DNA of 37,475 bases from Bacteroidales bacterium (GCA_017466405.1 JAFTUF010000061.1:1-37475); one strand, 5' to 3'; counted from the stretch's first letter, positions 22,659 to 31,036 are shown. Notes: a model not told the origin generated them from the letters alone. Numbers and translations are program-made.

Positions 22659-23804
22659 TTATAAATGTTTTAATTCGTTGTTTAAAAATTCTATCAAAGA
22701 TTCCTTCGATGGGAGTTGTAATAAATATTTTGATACAAATAAGTTTTCATCCATTCCAGCAGTAGCATATCTTACCATGTCGCTTGAAACATCTGTACAA
22801 AGCAAAATCCCAATTGGCGGATTGTCGTCTTCTGTTTTTATCTTATCATGATAGTATGCAACATACGTATTTAATTGAGCGATGTCAACATAACTGAATT
22901 TTCTTGTTTTTAATTCTATCAACACGTGACACTTCAATATTCTATGATAAAAAACCAAATCTATGAAGAAATATTCATTATCAATAAGAATACGTTTTTG
23001 TCGGGCTTCAAAACAAAATCCATTGCCAAGTTCCAAAATGAAATCTTGAATATGAGTTATCAACATTGATTCAAAATCATTCTCTTCCACGACATCGGAA
23101 CCTTTATATCCAAGAAATTCAAATACGTATGGTGATTTTATGATATTTGTTGTTGCGTAACGTTCTGCTTTTTGATGAACCAAACTCGTCAACAACTCTG
23201 GTTTATTGCTTAGATTAGAGCGTTCATAGCAAGATGATTCTATCTGACGTTTTAATTCTTTTACACTCCAACATCCTTTGATGGTCTCTATTTCGTAAAA
23301 TACTCTTTTTAGAGGTTCATCAATGTATATAAGTTCTGCAAAATGAGAGAACGAAAGATTATTGAATAATTTTGCTGGTTCAATTTGCGGGAATTTTTCA
23401 GTTGCCGACTGAAAAATCTGCATCTTATTGGTAATTAAATCATTAAATGTAGTATTGTCTGGTATTAGTATTTTTTCAGTCGTTGACTGAAAAATATCAA
23501 TATACCTTTGATTGTACAGATAGTTCTTAACTTCTATTCCAATAGATGGATAGGTTAAATAAAATTTTCGACATTGACTTAATGTTGTTGCACCTAATCC
23601 TTTAACACTTATTGTCTTTGCAATTGTATCAAGTAATTTATCTCCATATTTAGCTCTGTCTTCTCCATTTTGTTCAAACTCTACAATCCAAAATCCAACT
23701 AACCAATTACGTACGGTAATATTTTGATTAATTGCACGAAAGGCATTATTCTGCAAGATTTCGTGTGTGAATCTGATATTGTTTGTTAATTGTGGAAAAT
23801 TCAT
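22659..23804 (-). CDS. YhcG/DUF1016 family PD-(D/E)XK nuclease
   Basis: This 381-residue protein has the two-part YhcG layout. An N-terminal helical DUF1016_N domain (about 15-190; TVRNWLVGFWIVEFEQNGEDRA) is followed by a C-terminal PD-(D/E)XK nuclease (about 210-370) with D282 in FFIDLVFYH and E297/K299 in LIELKTRKF. The middle contains two near-identical short inserts (FQSTTEK at 105-111, FQSATEK at 131-137), each encoded by a 10-bp inverted repeat. Proteins of this family are common in restriction and defence islands and are also linked to transposition-like recombination. It is separated from the PLD gene by two structured intergenic elements. Confidence 0.85.
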   Translation of the reverse strand: MNFPQLTNNIRFTHEILQNNAFRAINQNITVRNWLVGFWIVEFEQNGEDRAKYGDKLLDTIAKTISVKGLGATTLSQCRKFYLTYPSIGIEVKNYLYNQRYIDIFQSTTEKILIPDNTTFNDLITNKMQIFQSATEKFPQIEPAKLFNNLSFSHFAELIYIDEPLKRVFYEIETIKGCWSVKELKRQIESSCYERSNLSNKPELLTSLVHQKAERYATTNIIKSPYVFEFLGYKGSDVVEENDFESMLITHIQDFILELGNGFCFEARQKRILIDNEYFFIDLVFYHRILKCHVLIELKTRKFSYVDIAQLNTYVAYYHDKIKTEDDNPPIGILLCTDVSSDMVRYATAGMDENLFVSKYLLQLPSKESLIEFLNNELKHL

Positions 23805-23891
23805 CTAAATATTTTTTTCTCGTGCAAAGATATTAAAAAGTCTAAAGTCAGAGGTGTAATGGGGAAAGATTTTTTTGAGGGAGAATTACAA

Positions 23892-23918
23892 AGAGACGCG
23901 TCGAATCAACGCGTCTCT
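23892..23918. repeat. Palindromic repeat (GAGACGCG...CGCGTCTC)
   Basis: GAGACGCG and CGCGTCTC arms lie just before the stop of the DUF1295 gene on its minus strand. This GAGACG/CGTCTC type of palindrome is a common dispersed repeat in Bacteroidota. It may also act as terminator for the DUF1295 gene. Confidence 0.7.
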
Positions 23919-23922
23919 ACCA

Positions 23923-24726
23923 TTATGCCTTCAGCCATTCGTATTTTGCCAGGCTGTAGATTGGAACGAAAGGCAAAAGAATAGGTGTCTTCTTGATATA
24001 TTTCTGAAATTCAGGGTCGTTGCCGTATGTGACGGCTTGTCTTACCTCTAATCTGCGTGCGCCACTGAACATCACATAGACGATGCCAATATATCCGATG
24101 GCTGCGATGATCCACTGCCATGCTGTGCAAGAAGCGCCGATGCATACCACAAAAGATCCTGTCCAAATAACGAGTTCGCCGAGATAGTTCGGGCAGCGTA
24201 CCAATTTGTATAATCCTGTATCGACATATCTCTTAGGGTCTCTCTTCTTGGCGGCTTTCTTCTGTGCATCGGATACCGATTCAAGGATGACGCCTATTGC
24301 CATAAGCGCTGCTCCTATCCATGCCCATACTTCGTTAACAGCAACGCCATCTGCTGCATTTGCCAAATAGAAAGCGACCGGACTAACCTGTCCTACATAT
24401 AATAACGCACAGAAAATCCATACTGTGATGACTACGAAGAGCGGCTTTTTCTTGGCTGCGTCAGGACCGTAGAGAATCTTTCTATACTCTGTCGATCTCT
24501 TCTCGCGTGTCGCAAGGTAAAGTCCGAGTCTCATTCCGAAGATGAACATCACGAGACATAATATTGCCGTCGGGATTGTAAGGACATCACGGAAGAGGAT
24601 AGCGATTGTTATTGCCAAAGCAGAGATGCCGAAACCGTATCCCAAACTGAAGAAATAGATGAAATAAATCCATCCGAGTGCTGATACTGCCAGCGATACA
24701 ATAAGTAAAATTAAAAGGTAATGCAT
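23923..24726 (-). CDS. DUF1295 family integral membrane protein
   Basis: This 267-residue membrane protein has about six or seven hydrophobic segments. Its C-terminal half shows the steroid 5-alpha-reductase/DUF1295 pattern: KRYVDTGLYKLVRCPNYLGE near 165-184, then WTGSFVV and a late NDPEFQKYIKKTPILLPF. The N-P-Y-L-G-E stretch is the conserved cofactor-binding region of this fold. The substrate is unknown. The leader contains a GGTTCTG/CAGAACC hairpin (24741-24779) and possibly a 30-codon ORF (24832-24924). Confidence 0.85.
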   Translation of the reverse strand: MHYLLILLIVSLAVSALGWIYFIYFFSLGYGFGISALAITIAILFRDVLTIPTAILCLVMFIFGMRLGLYLATREKRSTEYRKILYGPDAAKKKPLFVVITVWIFCALLYVGQVSPVAFYLANAADGVAVNEVWAWIGAALMAIGVILESVSDAQKKAAKKRDPKRYVDTGLYKLVRCPNYLGELVIWTGSFVVCIGASCTAWQWIIAAIGYIGIVYVMFSGARRLEVRQAVTYGNDPEFQKYIKKTPILLPFVPIYSLAKYEWLKA

Positions 24727-24740
24727 AATACATAATTGTG

Positions 24741-24779
24741 GGTTCTGTAGTTATACTTCGCCATACGTCAGGCAGAACC
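24741..24779 (-). promoter_or_regulatory. Leader hairpin before the DUF1295 gene
   Basis: GGTTCTG (24741-24747) pairs with CAGAACC (24773-24779), 15 bp upstream of the ATG on the minus strand. It could influence translation. Confidence 0.35.
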
Positions 24780-24831
24780 GCATTAAACCTGAAGTTATGG
24801 TTAATTTATAATGACTATTGAGAATACTTTT

Positions 24832-24924
24832 CTAATTAACAATTTCGTGGTTCTTAATGTTCAAAAAATATAAATTAAGAATTGATATAGGCAATAATGC
24901 CGTAATAAAAAATGCGCTGTCCAT
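24832..24924 (-). CDS. Candidate 30-residue small membrane protein
   Basis: The ORF starts 22 bp downstream of a TATATTTG -7 box (24946-24953, minus strand). The product begins MDSAFFITALLPISILNLYF, one likely membrane helix, and ends with a charged tail. It precedes the DUF1295 gene by 105 bp and may share its transcript. No strong Shine-Dalgarno site is present, which is not unusual in this phylum. It could also be a truncated start of a larger membrane protein. Confidence 0.4.
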   Translation of the reverse strand: MDSAFFITALLPISILNLYFLNIKNHEIVN

Positions 24925-24945
24925 TGTGCTTATAATTTTATGTCG

Positions 24946-24953
24946 CAAATATA
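24946..24953 (-). promoter_or_regulatory. -7 box TATATTTG
   Basis: Would start a transcript near 24938 that carries the small ORF and the DUF1295 gene with a leader of about 210 nt. Confidence 0.5.
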
Positions 24954-25032
24954 GTATTTATTTTGACGCTAAAGACGTTCACTGCGGACTTTTCGATACG
25001 TCACTACAGTAGAACTTACGGATTTTTCATTT

Positions 25033-25163
25033 AAAAAAAATAGCCCTTGAAAAGATGGCGAATCGTAAAAAAACAACAAAAAATCGATTCTCCTTTCAAG
25101 GGCTGTTGAAAATCTGTCCTGCATGGGGAATGCAGTAATTTTCGTCACAATTATTAATTAAAA
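25033..25163 (-). ncRNA. Candidate small RNA ending in an elaborate terminator
   Basis: The minus strand has a TATTTTTG -7 box at 25171-25178. It is followed by a hairpin with GAAAAT/ATTTTC and CTGCAT/ATGCAG stems (25108-25143) and by an AGCCCTTGAAA/TTTCAAGGGCT stem (25042-25052 with 25094-25104) with an inner GAATCG/CGATTC pair. Then comes ATTTTTTTT. It may be a free RNA or a second terminator after the nitroreductase gene. Confidence 0.4.
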
Positions 25164-25171
25164 CCGAGTGC

Positions 25172-25207
25172 AAAAATAATGTCAGCTGAGAGGATTCAGA
25201 TGACATT
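25172..25207 (-). terminator. Terminator after the nitroreductase gene
   Basis: AATGTCA/TGACATT stem (25178-25184 with 25201-25207) followed on the minus strand by ATTTTTG. Confidence 0.6.
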
Positions 25208-25250
25208 AATAAGTTATCGGTAAAAAATAACAAGTATCCGTTTTCTAAAA

Positions 25251-25790
25251 TCAATATTTGTTCCAACTGCTCATAACGTCTAATGGCTTCCTTACCTTCT
25301 CTCTCGTTGGAGCATCCGGATAACCAACGCTGATTAACAACGGAATACGTCTGTTACTTACGCCAAGTATCTTCTTAATCTTCTTCTCATCAAACCATCC
25401 TATGATACATGTTCCAAGTCCTAAGTCGGTGGCTTGAAGACAGAACTGATTAACTGCAATTCCTAAGTCGAAAAGACAATAGTCCTTGTTCTTGATGATG
25501 CTTCCTATCGACGACATGAAATTCTGTTTCTCAAGTACGACCGCGACTAACACAGGACAATGATGGGTGAATTTATTCATTCCCAATCCTATAGTACATT
25601 CTGCAATCTGTTCTTTTGTCTCAAAATCATCGACGACGACAAACTTCCAAGGTTGAGAGTTATTTGCCGAAGGCGATAGTCGCGCTGTCTCTAAACATTG
25701 AATAAGTTTTTCTCTTTCAACAGCTTGGTCTTTATATTTTCTATCACTTTGTCTAATCTTTGCTAAATCGGCGAATCTTAAATTATCCAT
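25251..25790 (-). CDS. Nitroreductase family protein
   Basis: This 179-residue FMN-binding oxidoreductase-type protein has the family landmarks RQSDRKY near 14-20, LSPSANNSQPWKFVVV (38-53), and the C-terminal GLGTCIIGWFDEKKIKKILG then RIPLLISVGYPD. It is short, as is typical for one-domain members. It starts 11 bp after the glycosyltransferase stop, so the two genes are co-transcribed. A terminator follows. The physiological electron acceptor is unknown. Confidence 0.9.
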   Translation of the reverse strand: MDNLRFADLAKIRQSDRKYKDQAVEREKLIQCLETARLSPSANNSQPWKFVVVDDFETKEQIAECTIGLGMNKFTHHCPVLVAVVLEKQNFMSSIGSIIKNKDYCLFDLGIAVNQFCLQATDLGLGTCIIGWFDEKKIKKILGVSNRRIPLLISVGYPDAPTREKVRKPLDVMSSWNKY

Positions 25791-25801
25791 AAAATAAAAT
25801 C

Positions 25802-26854
25802 TTAAAAATTATTAACTTTCTTATATATCTCTTTTAATCCTAAAATGTGTTTCTTTATCGAGTAGATGTTTCTACATTCTTCCTGAACCGTCTCTGCTAT
25901 CAACTGATAATCTTCCAAATCAGACAAAATCTGTCGCGTATTGTTTGCAAACTCATCTATATTTTCCGACTTGTATATGGTTGCATATTTTCCGTTGTAG
26001 GTTATTTCTCTTATCATCTCGTCGTCATTCACAATAACATTAACTCCAGAAATCATCGCCTGAATCACTGGCAAGGCAACAGCTTCATTATCGGAATGAT
26101 AAACGAAAGCATCAAGCTGTCGCATAAAATCCGCAGAATTCTCACGACGTCCAACAAAAGTGATGTAATTATCAAGTCCATGCACGAGATAATAATATTT
26201 GCAATCGTTGAAATAGGATTCATATTCATCAAGAATCTCCCCTGCCACCAAACATGTGAAGTTACGTCCCGACTTCCTCAACTTCCTCACCATTTTAAAG
26301 ACACTCATAAGATTGTGTTCTGGAGCGAAATCGCCCAATGTTCCGATAAGGTATCTAAAGTCGTCGATAAAAAACTCGTCTCTCAATGACTTAGAAATGT
26401 TTGCATCCAATCTCTTCATAGAAAATCCATGAAAAAGCTTGAAATGTTTATCAGGGTCGAGTTTATATTTGGAAAGGAAAACATTCTTTTGAACGTCAGT
26501 CTGAAAGATAATCGAATCTACATTATTCACGACATATTTAAACGTCATCTTTGAAGTACCTTTCAGATTGTCGTGGTACGAATAGCAGGAATATACGACT
26601 TTAACTTTCAAAAACTTAGATGCCATCAATGCGTAAAAAGCATCTACATAATGATAAGTGTGTATTATGTCTATCTTATTATCTTTAAGGAAATCCCTTA
26701 TCTTCTTAAGTATTGACAATCTATGCCATTTAAAGTCGGCGTATTGTATGTCAAATAATTGAAAGTCATCTGATTTGAAATTGGTTTTGATGTCGAGTAT
26801 TAAATCTTCGATTTCTTGGAAATAAGGATTAGTATGTAGATAGACGACTCTCAT
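25802..26854 (-). CDS. Glycosyltransferase, GT4-like
   Basis: This 350-residue protein has a GT-B two-domain layout: an N-terminal part with DIIHTYHYVDAFYALMAS (about 83-101), a linker, and a C-terminal nucleotide-sugar domain with IGTLGDFAPEHNL, ITFVGRRENSADFM and the E-x7-E-like region DNEAVALPVIQAMISGVNVI. This fits GT4-type retaining enzymes of polysaccharide or lipid glycosylation. ATG 26854 was chosen because the upstream frame runs into the tRNA-Leu gene. It lies 43 bp after the tRNA and may be read from the tRNA promoter. Confidence 0.85.
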   Translation of the reverse strand: MRVVYLHTNPYFQEIEDLILDIKTNFKSDDFQLFDIQYADFKWHRLSILKKIRDFLKDNKIDIIHTYHYVDAFYALMASKFLKVKVVYSCYSYHDNLKGTSKMTFKYVVNNVDSIIFQTDVQKNVFLSKYKLDPDKHFKLFHGFSMKRLDANISKSLRDEFFIDDFRYLIGTLGDFAPEHNLMSVFKMVRKLRKSGRNFTCLVAGEILDEYESYFNDCKYYYLVHGLDNYITFVGRRENSADFMRQLDAFVYHSDNEAVALPVIQAMISGVNVIVNDDEMIREITYNGKYATIYKSENIDEFANNTRQILSDLEDYQLIAETVQEECRNIYSIKKHILGLKEIYKKVNNF

Positions 26855-26897
26855 TGTGTATAAACAAAAAAATCCAGCTTGAAAACCGGATTGCATG

Positions 26898-26981
26898 TGC
26901 CCATGAGAAGACTCGAACTTCCAAGAGCTTAAGCTCACTACACCCTGAATGTAGCGTGTTTACCAATTTCACCACATGGGC
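26898..26981 (-). tRNA. tRNA-Leu (anticodon CAG)
   Basis: The 84-nt minus-strand gene has a GCCCATG/CATGGGC acceptor stem, D arm and a CTACA/TGTAG anticodon stem with loop TTCAGGG (anticodon at 26945-26947). It has a long class II variable arm and a TTCGAGT T-loop. No CCA is encoded. Confidence 0.95.
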
Positions 26982-27004
26982 TTTAAGCTATTGGTTTTTT
27001 TGTG

Positions 27005-27088
27005 TGCCCAGGACAAGAGTCGAACTTGCACGACGCATTCGTCACCACCCCCTCAAAGTGGCGTGTCTACCAATTTCACCACCTGGGC
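27005..27088 (-). tRNA. tRNA-Leu (anticodon GAG)
   Basis: The 84-nt minus-strand gene has a GCCCAGG/CCTGGGC acceptor stem, a CCACT/GGTGG anticodon stem and loop TTGAGGG (anticodon at 27052-27054). It has a long variable arm and TTCGACT T-loop. It lies directly upstream of tRNA-Leu(CAG), 23 bp apart. Confidence 0.95.
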
Positions 27089-27100
27089 TTTAAAACGCTG

Positions 27101-27130
27101 CAAAGATACAGCTTTTTTCATTCGACGCAA
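27101..27130 (-). promoter_or_regulatory. tRNA-Leu promoter: TTG-N19-TATCTTTG
   Basis: On the minus strand TTG (27130-27128) and TATCTTTG (27108-27101) have exact 19-bp spacing. The -7 box is part of one arm of an 11-bp inverted repeat (27097-27107 with 27132-27142). Confidence 0.8.
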
Positions 27131-27179
27131 CATCTTTGCAGCATTTTTTTTGATTTTTTTAAAAATATTTTCTAACTAC

Positions 27180-28832
27180 TTAATACTTAACGTATTTTAT
27201 AGTCTGATTTTTTTCTTCACCAATAACATTGATTAAATACAATCCTTCGTTCAAGTCGGTTAAGAATGAAGTAAACTCAGCGACTTTATAATCATCGATT
27301 TCATTATTATACAATAACTTACCAATCTTATTATATATCTTAACAGTAGTTTTTCCTTCTAAATTAAGCTCAACATTGATTTCTCCGTCGGAAGGATTTG
27401 GGAAGATAGAAATGAGCGAATTTATCACAAAACCGTCATTTTCCTCTATTGAGAGCGATTCTAAAGCAGCTAAAAAATCTGGTATTCCGTAGCCATATTC
27501 ATTATCTGGATTTGAATATCTATTGGAATGTTGACGCAAGACATCTCTTATCACTTCTGGTTTGAGATGTTTGTTAGCCTGCCAGAAACAAGTCAGCATG
27601 CCAGCGAGCACAGGACATGAGAATGATGTTCCCGAGCCTTCGTAATAGCTGTCACCACCAGGAGAAGCTACCGTCACGCCATAACCATGAGCCATTACGT
27701 CAGGTTTTATTCTTCCGTCGTAGGTTGGTCCTATCGAACTGAAATATGCCCTATTGCCATTAGCACCTACTGCACCTATAGTAAATACATTCTCGCCATC
27801 GGCAGGAGCGCTGATATAAGGATAAGTGTCGCTGTCGCCTTCATTGCCGGCTGATGTCACGCACATGATACCGCGCGAACATGCAATCTCAGAGCCAATG
27901 GTGATAGCGCAAGTTGCTCCATCGGCGTCTTCATAAACATGGTCGAATTGTGAGTTATCGAATGTAATATATCCCAAAGATGTACTTATCACGTCAACGC
28001 CAAGGCTGTCGAGAAACTCAGCTGCCGAGACCCAGTTGTATTCTTCAAGAAGACTCTCGCTGTTGACATCTTCTGTCCTGCACAAGAAATACGATGCGAG
28101 CGGAGCTGTTCCTACGTATTTGCCAGGAACGTTACCTGCCATAAGACTCAGACATGATGTTCCGTGCGAAGAATCTGTGTAAACGATACCATTTTTATAG
28201 ACATAATCACGGGTTCCGAGCAGACGTCCTTTGTCGCGCATATCAGCAAAAGCCTCATGACCATCGACATCGAGGTAACCACCGTCGCAGATTCCAATCC
28301 ACATACCTTGTCCTTGGTAGCCTCTCTCATGCAAAGCAACACCATTAAGCTGCTCAATCTGAGGAAGCGCCATTCCGTAATCATTATCTTGAACTGATTT
28401 TGCATCAATAGGTTTCAAAGTTTCATTTGAGAAATAAGTTTTCTCTTTTATCATCTGTTTCAACTCATCGTTTTCGATAGAGCGAGTTGTCTGCACAAAC
28501 GGCAAAGCTTCTATCGCGCTGATGACAGAGCTGCTGTTAGCAATCACGGTGACGCCGTTCAACCATTTTGAAGGATGAAGGATTTCCGCTCCGCAATCGG
28601 CTACAGCCTGAAGGTACGACGGGTTAACAGGAATGTCGTAAGAGTCGATGGCGATACCGTAATCTACGCGGCGTTGAATAGAACGCTCGCTCAGAAATTC
28701 TTCTGGCCTGTCGATGGAATAAGGTGAATTGTTCTTGTCTGCAAATTGAATCCAATACTTGTCGGGAGCTATCTGTGCGCTGACCGAAATGCAAAGTCCC
28801 AACATCATTAATAAGGTAAATAGCTTCTTCAT
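27180..28832 (-). CDS. Secreted S8 family serine peptidase with T9SS sorting domain
   Basis: This 550-residue subtilase has a signal peptide (residues 1-19, cleavage after SVSA), a propeptide-like region to about 150, and the catalytic triad D183 (GICDGG), H223 (SSHGTS) and S403 (GTSFSCP), with N330 in SAGNEGD for the oxyanion hole. The C-terminal 80 residues (about 468-550; INSLISIFPNPSDGEINVEL and a final IKYVKY) are a type A sorting domain for the type IX secretion system. The protein is therefore probably exported to the cell surface and processed. A TAAATTTG -7 box is upstream on the minus strand at 28853-28860. Confidence 0.93.
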   Translation of the reverse strand: MKKLFTLLMMLGLCISVSAQIAPDKYWIQFADKNNSPYSIDRPEEFLSERSIQRRVDYGIAIDSYDIPVNPSYLQAVADCGAEILHPSKWLNGVTVIANSSSVISAIEALPFVQTTRSIENDELKQMIKEKTYFSNETLKPIDAKSVQDNDYGMALPQIEQLNGVALHERGYQGQGMWIGICDGGYLDVDGHEAFADMRDKGRLLGTRDYVYKNGIVYTDSSHGTSCLSLMAGNVPGKYVGTAPLASYFLCRTEDVNSESLLEEYNWVSAAEFLDSLGVDVISTSLGYITFDNSQFDHVYEDADGATCAITIGSEIACSRGIMCVTSAGNEGDSDTYPYISAPADGENVFTIGAVGANGNRAYFSSIGPTYDGRIKPDVMAHGYGVTVASPGGDSYYEGSGTSFSCPVLAGMLTCFWQANKHLKPEVIRDVLRQHSNRYSNPDNEYGYGIPDFLAALESLSIEENDGFVINSLISIFPNPSDGEINVELNLEGKTTVKIYNKIGKLLYNNEIDDYKVAEFTSFLTDLNEGLYLINVIGEEKNQTIKYVKY

Positions 28833-28852
28833 TTTCTATAATTTTATTTCTG

Positions 28853-28860
28853 CAAATTTA
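28853..28860 (-). promoter_or_regulatory. -7 box TAAATTTG for the subtilase gene
   Basis: TAnnTTTG match 20 bp before the ATG at 28832 on the minus strand. Confidence 0.5.
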
Positions 28861-28931
28861 CGATAAATCATTCAAGAAATAAAGAACTAATTTTCTTTTC
28901 TGAAGAATTTAACAACACTCCTATTTTTTAG

Positions 28932-28939
28932 TATTTTTG
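28932..28939 (+). promoter_or_regulatory. -7 box TATTTTTG for trmD
   Basis: TAnnTTTG match 14 bp before the trmD ATG; the transcript would have almost no leader. Confidence 0.55.
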
Positions 28940-28953
28940 CAAAAAATTTTAAG

Positions 28954-29643
28954 ATGAGGATAGACATAATCACAATATTTCCGGAGATGTTTGAAGGACC
29001 TTTCACAGAGTCCATCATCAAGAGAGCTGTTCAGAAAGGCATTGTTGACATTAAGTTGCACAATCTCAGAGACTACAGCAACGACAAACACAATCGCGTT
29101 GACGATTACGCTTTCTCATCTGGAGCCGGAATGGTGATGATGATAGAACCTGTAGATAACTGCATAAGTCATCTGAAATCGGAGAGAGATTACGACGAAG
29201 TCATTTATATGAGTCCTGATGGAGAATTGCTTACGCAGCCTCTCGCCAATCAGATGTCGCTCTACGAGAATATCATCATTTTATGCGGACATTATAAAGG
29301 TATAGACGAGAGAATCAGAGAACACCTCATCACAAAAGAAATCTCGATTGGAAATTATGTTTTGTCGGGAGGAGAATTAGGTGCGGCTGTCTTGACCGAC
29401 AGTTTGGTCAGACTGATTCCAGGCGTTTTGAATGATGAGACCTCTGCGCTCAGCGACTCTTTTCAAAGCGGATTGGTGTCGCCACCTGTATATACACGAC
29501 CGAGAGAATACAAAGGATGGGCTGTTCCAGAGGTGCTTTTGTCGGGCAACGACAAGCTCATCGACGAGTGGAAACTCCAGCAGGCAATGGAAAGAACGAA
29601 GGTTCGAAGACCCGAAATGTATGAAATTTTGAAAAAAAAATAA
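28954..29643 (+). CDS. trmD: tRNA (guanine-N1)-methyltransferase TrmD
   Basis: This 229-residue enzyme methylates G37 of tRNAs using S-adenosylmethionine. It has the SPOUT-fold signatures: [13 protein letters not shown] at the N-terminus, [13 protein letters not shown] near 108-120, and the knot motif [17 protein letters not shown] near 130-147. The C-terminal DNA/RNA-binding helices end in [11 protein letters not shown]. Full family length. The next gene is rplS, the common trmD-rplS order, here with its own -7 box. Confidence 0.97.
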   Translation: MRIDIITIFPEMFEGPFTESIIKRAVQKGIVDIKLHNLRDYSNDKHNRVDDYAFSSGAGMVMMIEPVDNCISHLKSERDYDEVIYMSPDGELLTQPLANQMSLYENIIILCGHYKGIDERIREHLITKEISIGNYVLSGGELGAAVLTDSLVRLIPGVLNDETSALSDSFQSGLVSPPVYTRPREYKGWAVPEVLLSGNDKLIDEWKLQQAMERTKVRRPEMYEILKKK

Positions 29644-29671
29644 ATAGTGTAATTTGTATCTAAAAAATTCC

Positions 29672-29679
29672 TATATTTG
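29672..29679 (+). promoter_or_regulatory. -7 box TATATTTG for rplS
   Basis: TAnnTTTG match 47 bp before the rplS ATG; a TTTG at 29653-29656 is closer than the usual 19-bp spacing. Confidence 0.5.
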
Positions 29680-29726
29680 CACACTTTTTTAAAGGAAGAA
29701 TAAAGAACAAGAAAATTATATCAGAA

Positions 29727-30086
29727 ATGAAGAACGCGTTAATTCAATTTGTTGAAGATCAAGTTAAGGTTAAGGATTTTCCACAGTTTAAAGCTGGTGA
29801 CACAATCACTGTAACTTACAGAATCGTAGAAGGTAACAAGGAACGTTTACAAAAATTCCAAGGCGTAGTTTTACAACGCGCAAGTGAAGGTTCACACGCA
29901 ACTTTCACAGTTAGAAAGATTTCGGGCAACGTTGGTGTAGAAAGAATCTTCCCTATCTCATCACCTATGATTGAAAGCATCGAAAGAAACAAAGAAGGTG
30001 CAGTTAGAAGAGCACGTATTTACTACCTCAGAGGCTTACGTGGTAAAAAAGCTAGAATTAAAGAAGCAACTCGCAAGAGCAAATAA
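29727..30086 (+). CDS. rplS: 50S ribosomal protein L19
   Basis: This 119-residue protein matches L19 along its full length: FKAGDTITVTYRIVEGNKER, then QKFQGVVLQRASEG, FTVRKISGNVGVERIFP, and the basic C-terminal RRARIYYLRGLRGKKARIKE. It forms part of the 30S-50S interface. It follows trmD by 83 bp and is ended by a strong terminator. Confidence 0.97.
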   Translation: MKNALIQFVEDQVKVKDFPQFKAGDTITVTYRIVEGNKERLQKFQGVVLQRASEGSHATFTVRKISGNVGVERIFPISSPMIESIERNKEGAVRRARIYYLRGLRGKKARIKEATRKSK

Positions 30087-30103
30087 TAATTCTTTGATGG
30101 AAA

Positions 30104-30142
30104 CAAAAAAGCAGCGTGAAGATTTTCGCGCTGCTTTTTTTT
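30104..30142. terminator. Bidirectional terminator after rplS
   Basis: AGCAGCG/CGCTGCT stem with an A-run before and a T-run after, so it can work in both directions. Confidence 0.85.
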
Positions 30143-30144
30143 GT

Positions 30145-30264
30145 TAAGTTACTAAGATGCTAAGTTTCTAAGTTACTAAGATGCTAAGATTCTAAGTTAC
30201 TAAGATGCTAAGATTCTAAGTTACTAAGTCACTCAGTAACTCAGCAACTCAGTAACTCAGCAAC
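30145..30264. repeat. Fifteen-unit 8-bp-period array (TAAGTTAC / TCAGTAAC)
   Basis: Fifteen consecutive 8-bp units run from just after the rplS terminator to the stop codon of the rlmB-like gene at 30265. The first eleven are TAAG-type, the last four TCAG-type. Confidence 0.9.
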
Positions 30265-31002
30265 TCATATCCCCAATCTCTGTCTCACGACTTCAAAGGT
30301 GATGATGCCTGTTGCAACGGAGACGTTCAAAGAGTCGATGTCGCCTGGCATTGGGATGAGAAGATGTTCGTCGGAGCGTTTCAGATATGCCTCGCTGATG
30401 CCGTCTTCTTCCGAGCCCATCATTATCGCAACCGGAATCTTGAAATCGGATTCCCATATATTCTTACGTCCTTTTTCGGAAATAGAGACGATCTTCACGC
30501 CGCTGCTCTTGAGGAAATCTATGGTGTCTTTGAGATTTTCCACCCTACATACATTGATTCTCGACAATGCGCCGGCTGATGTCTTCATGGCGTCACCATT
30601 AATTAATGCGGAGCCGCGAGAAGGTATCACGATGGCATCGACGCCTGCTGCGTAGCAAGTACGAGCGATAGCACCAAAATTACGCACGTCGGTGACTCTG
30701 TCTAATATCACGATAAAAGGCATCCTTCCCTCGTCATAAACCATTGGCACCACCTCCTCTATCAGCTGATACGAGATAGGACAGATAAACGCCACTACGC
30801 CTTGGTGGTTCTTTCTCGTGAGACGATTCAGTTTCTCTAACGGAACATATTGAACCGTGATCTTATGCGCTCTAGCATAATTAGTTATCTCAGAAATCTG
30901 TGGCGAACGCAATCCGCTCTGAACGAAAATCTTTTCTATCTCTTTATCTGCCTTAATCAATTCTTCAACCGGGTGAAGTCCAAAAACCATATTATTATCC
31001 AT
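30265..31002 (-). CDS. rlmB: TrmH-family 23S rRNA 2'-O-methyltransferase (RlmB-like)
   Basis: This 245-residue SPOUT enzyme has an N-terminal substrate-binding domain (GLHPVEELIKADKEIEKIFV at the start) and the SpoU catalytic motifs: RNFGAIARTCYAAGVDAIV near 108-126, MMGSEEDGIS near 194-203, and the final PMPGDIDSLNVSVATGI. RlmB forms Gm2251 in the 23S rRNA P-loop; other TrmH-family roles are possible. Its stop codon touches the 8-bp array at its 3' end. A TAAATTTG -7 box (31029-31036) precedes it. Confidence 0.88.
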   Translation of the reverse strand: MDNNMVFGLHPVEELIKADKEIEKIFVQSGLRSPQISEITNYARAHKITVQYVPLEKLNRLTRKNHQGVVAFICPISYQLIEEVVPMVYDEGRMPFIVILDRVTDVRNFGAIARTCYAAGVDAIVIPSRGSALINGDAMKTSAGALSRINVCRVENLKDTIDFLKSSGVKIVSISEKGRKNIWESDFKIPVAIMMGSEEDGISEAYLKRSDEHLLIPMPGDIDSLNVSVATGIITFEVVRQRLGI

Positions 31003-31028
31003 ATTCTAACTGTTTTTCTATAAGCGTA

Positions 31029-31036
31029 CAAATTTA
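31029..31036 (-). promoter_or_regulatory. -7 box TAAATTTG for the rlmB-like gene
   Basis: TAnnTTTG match on the minus strand, 26 bp before the ATG. Confidence 0.5.
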
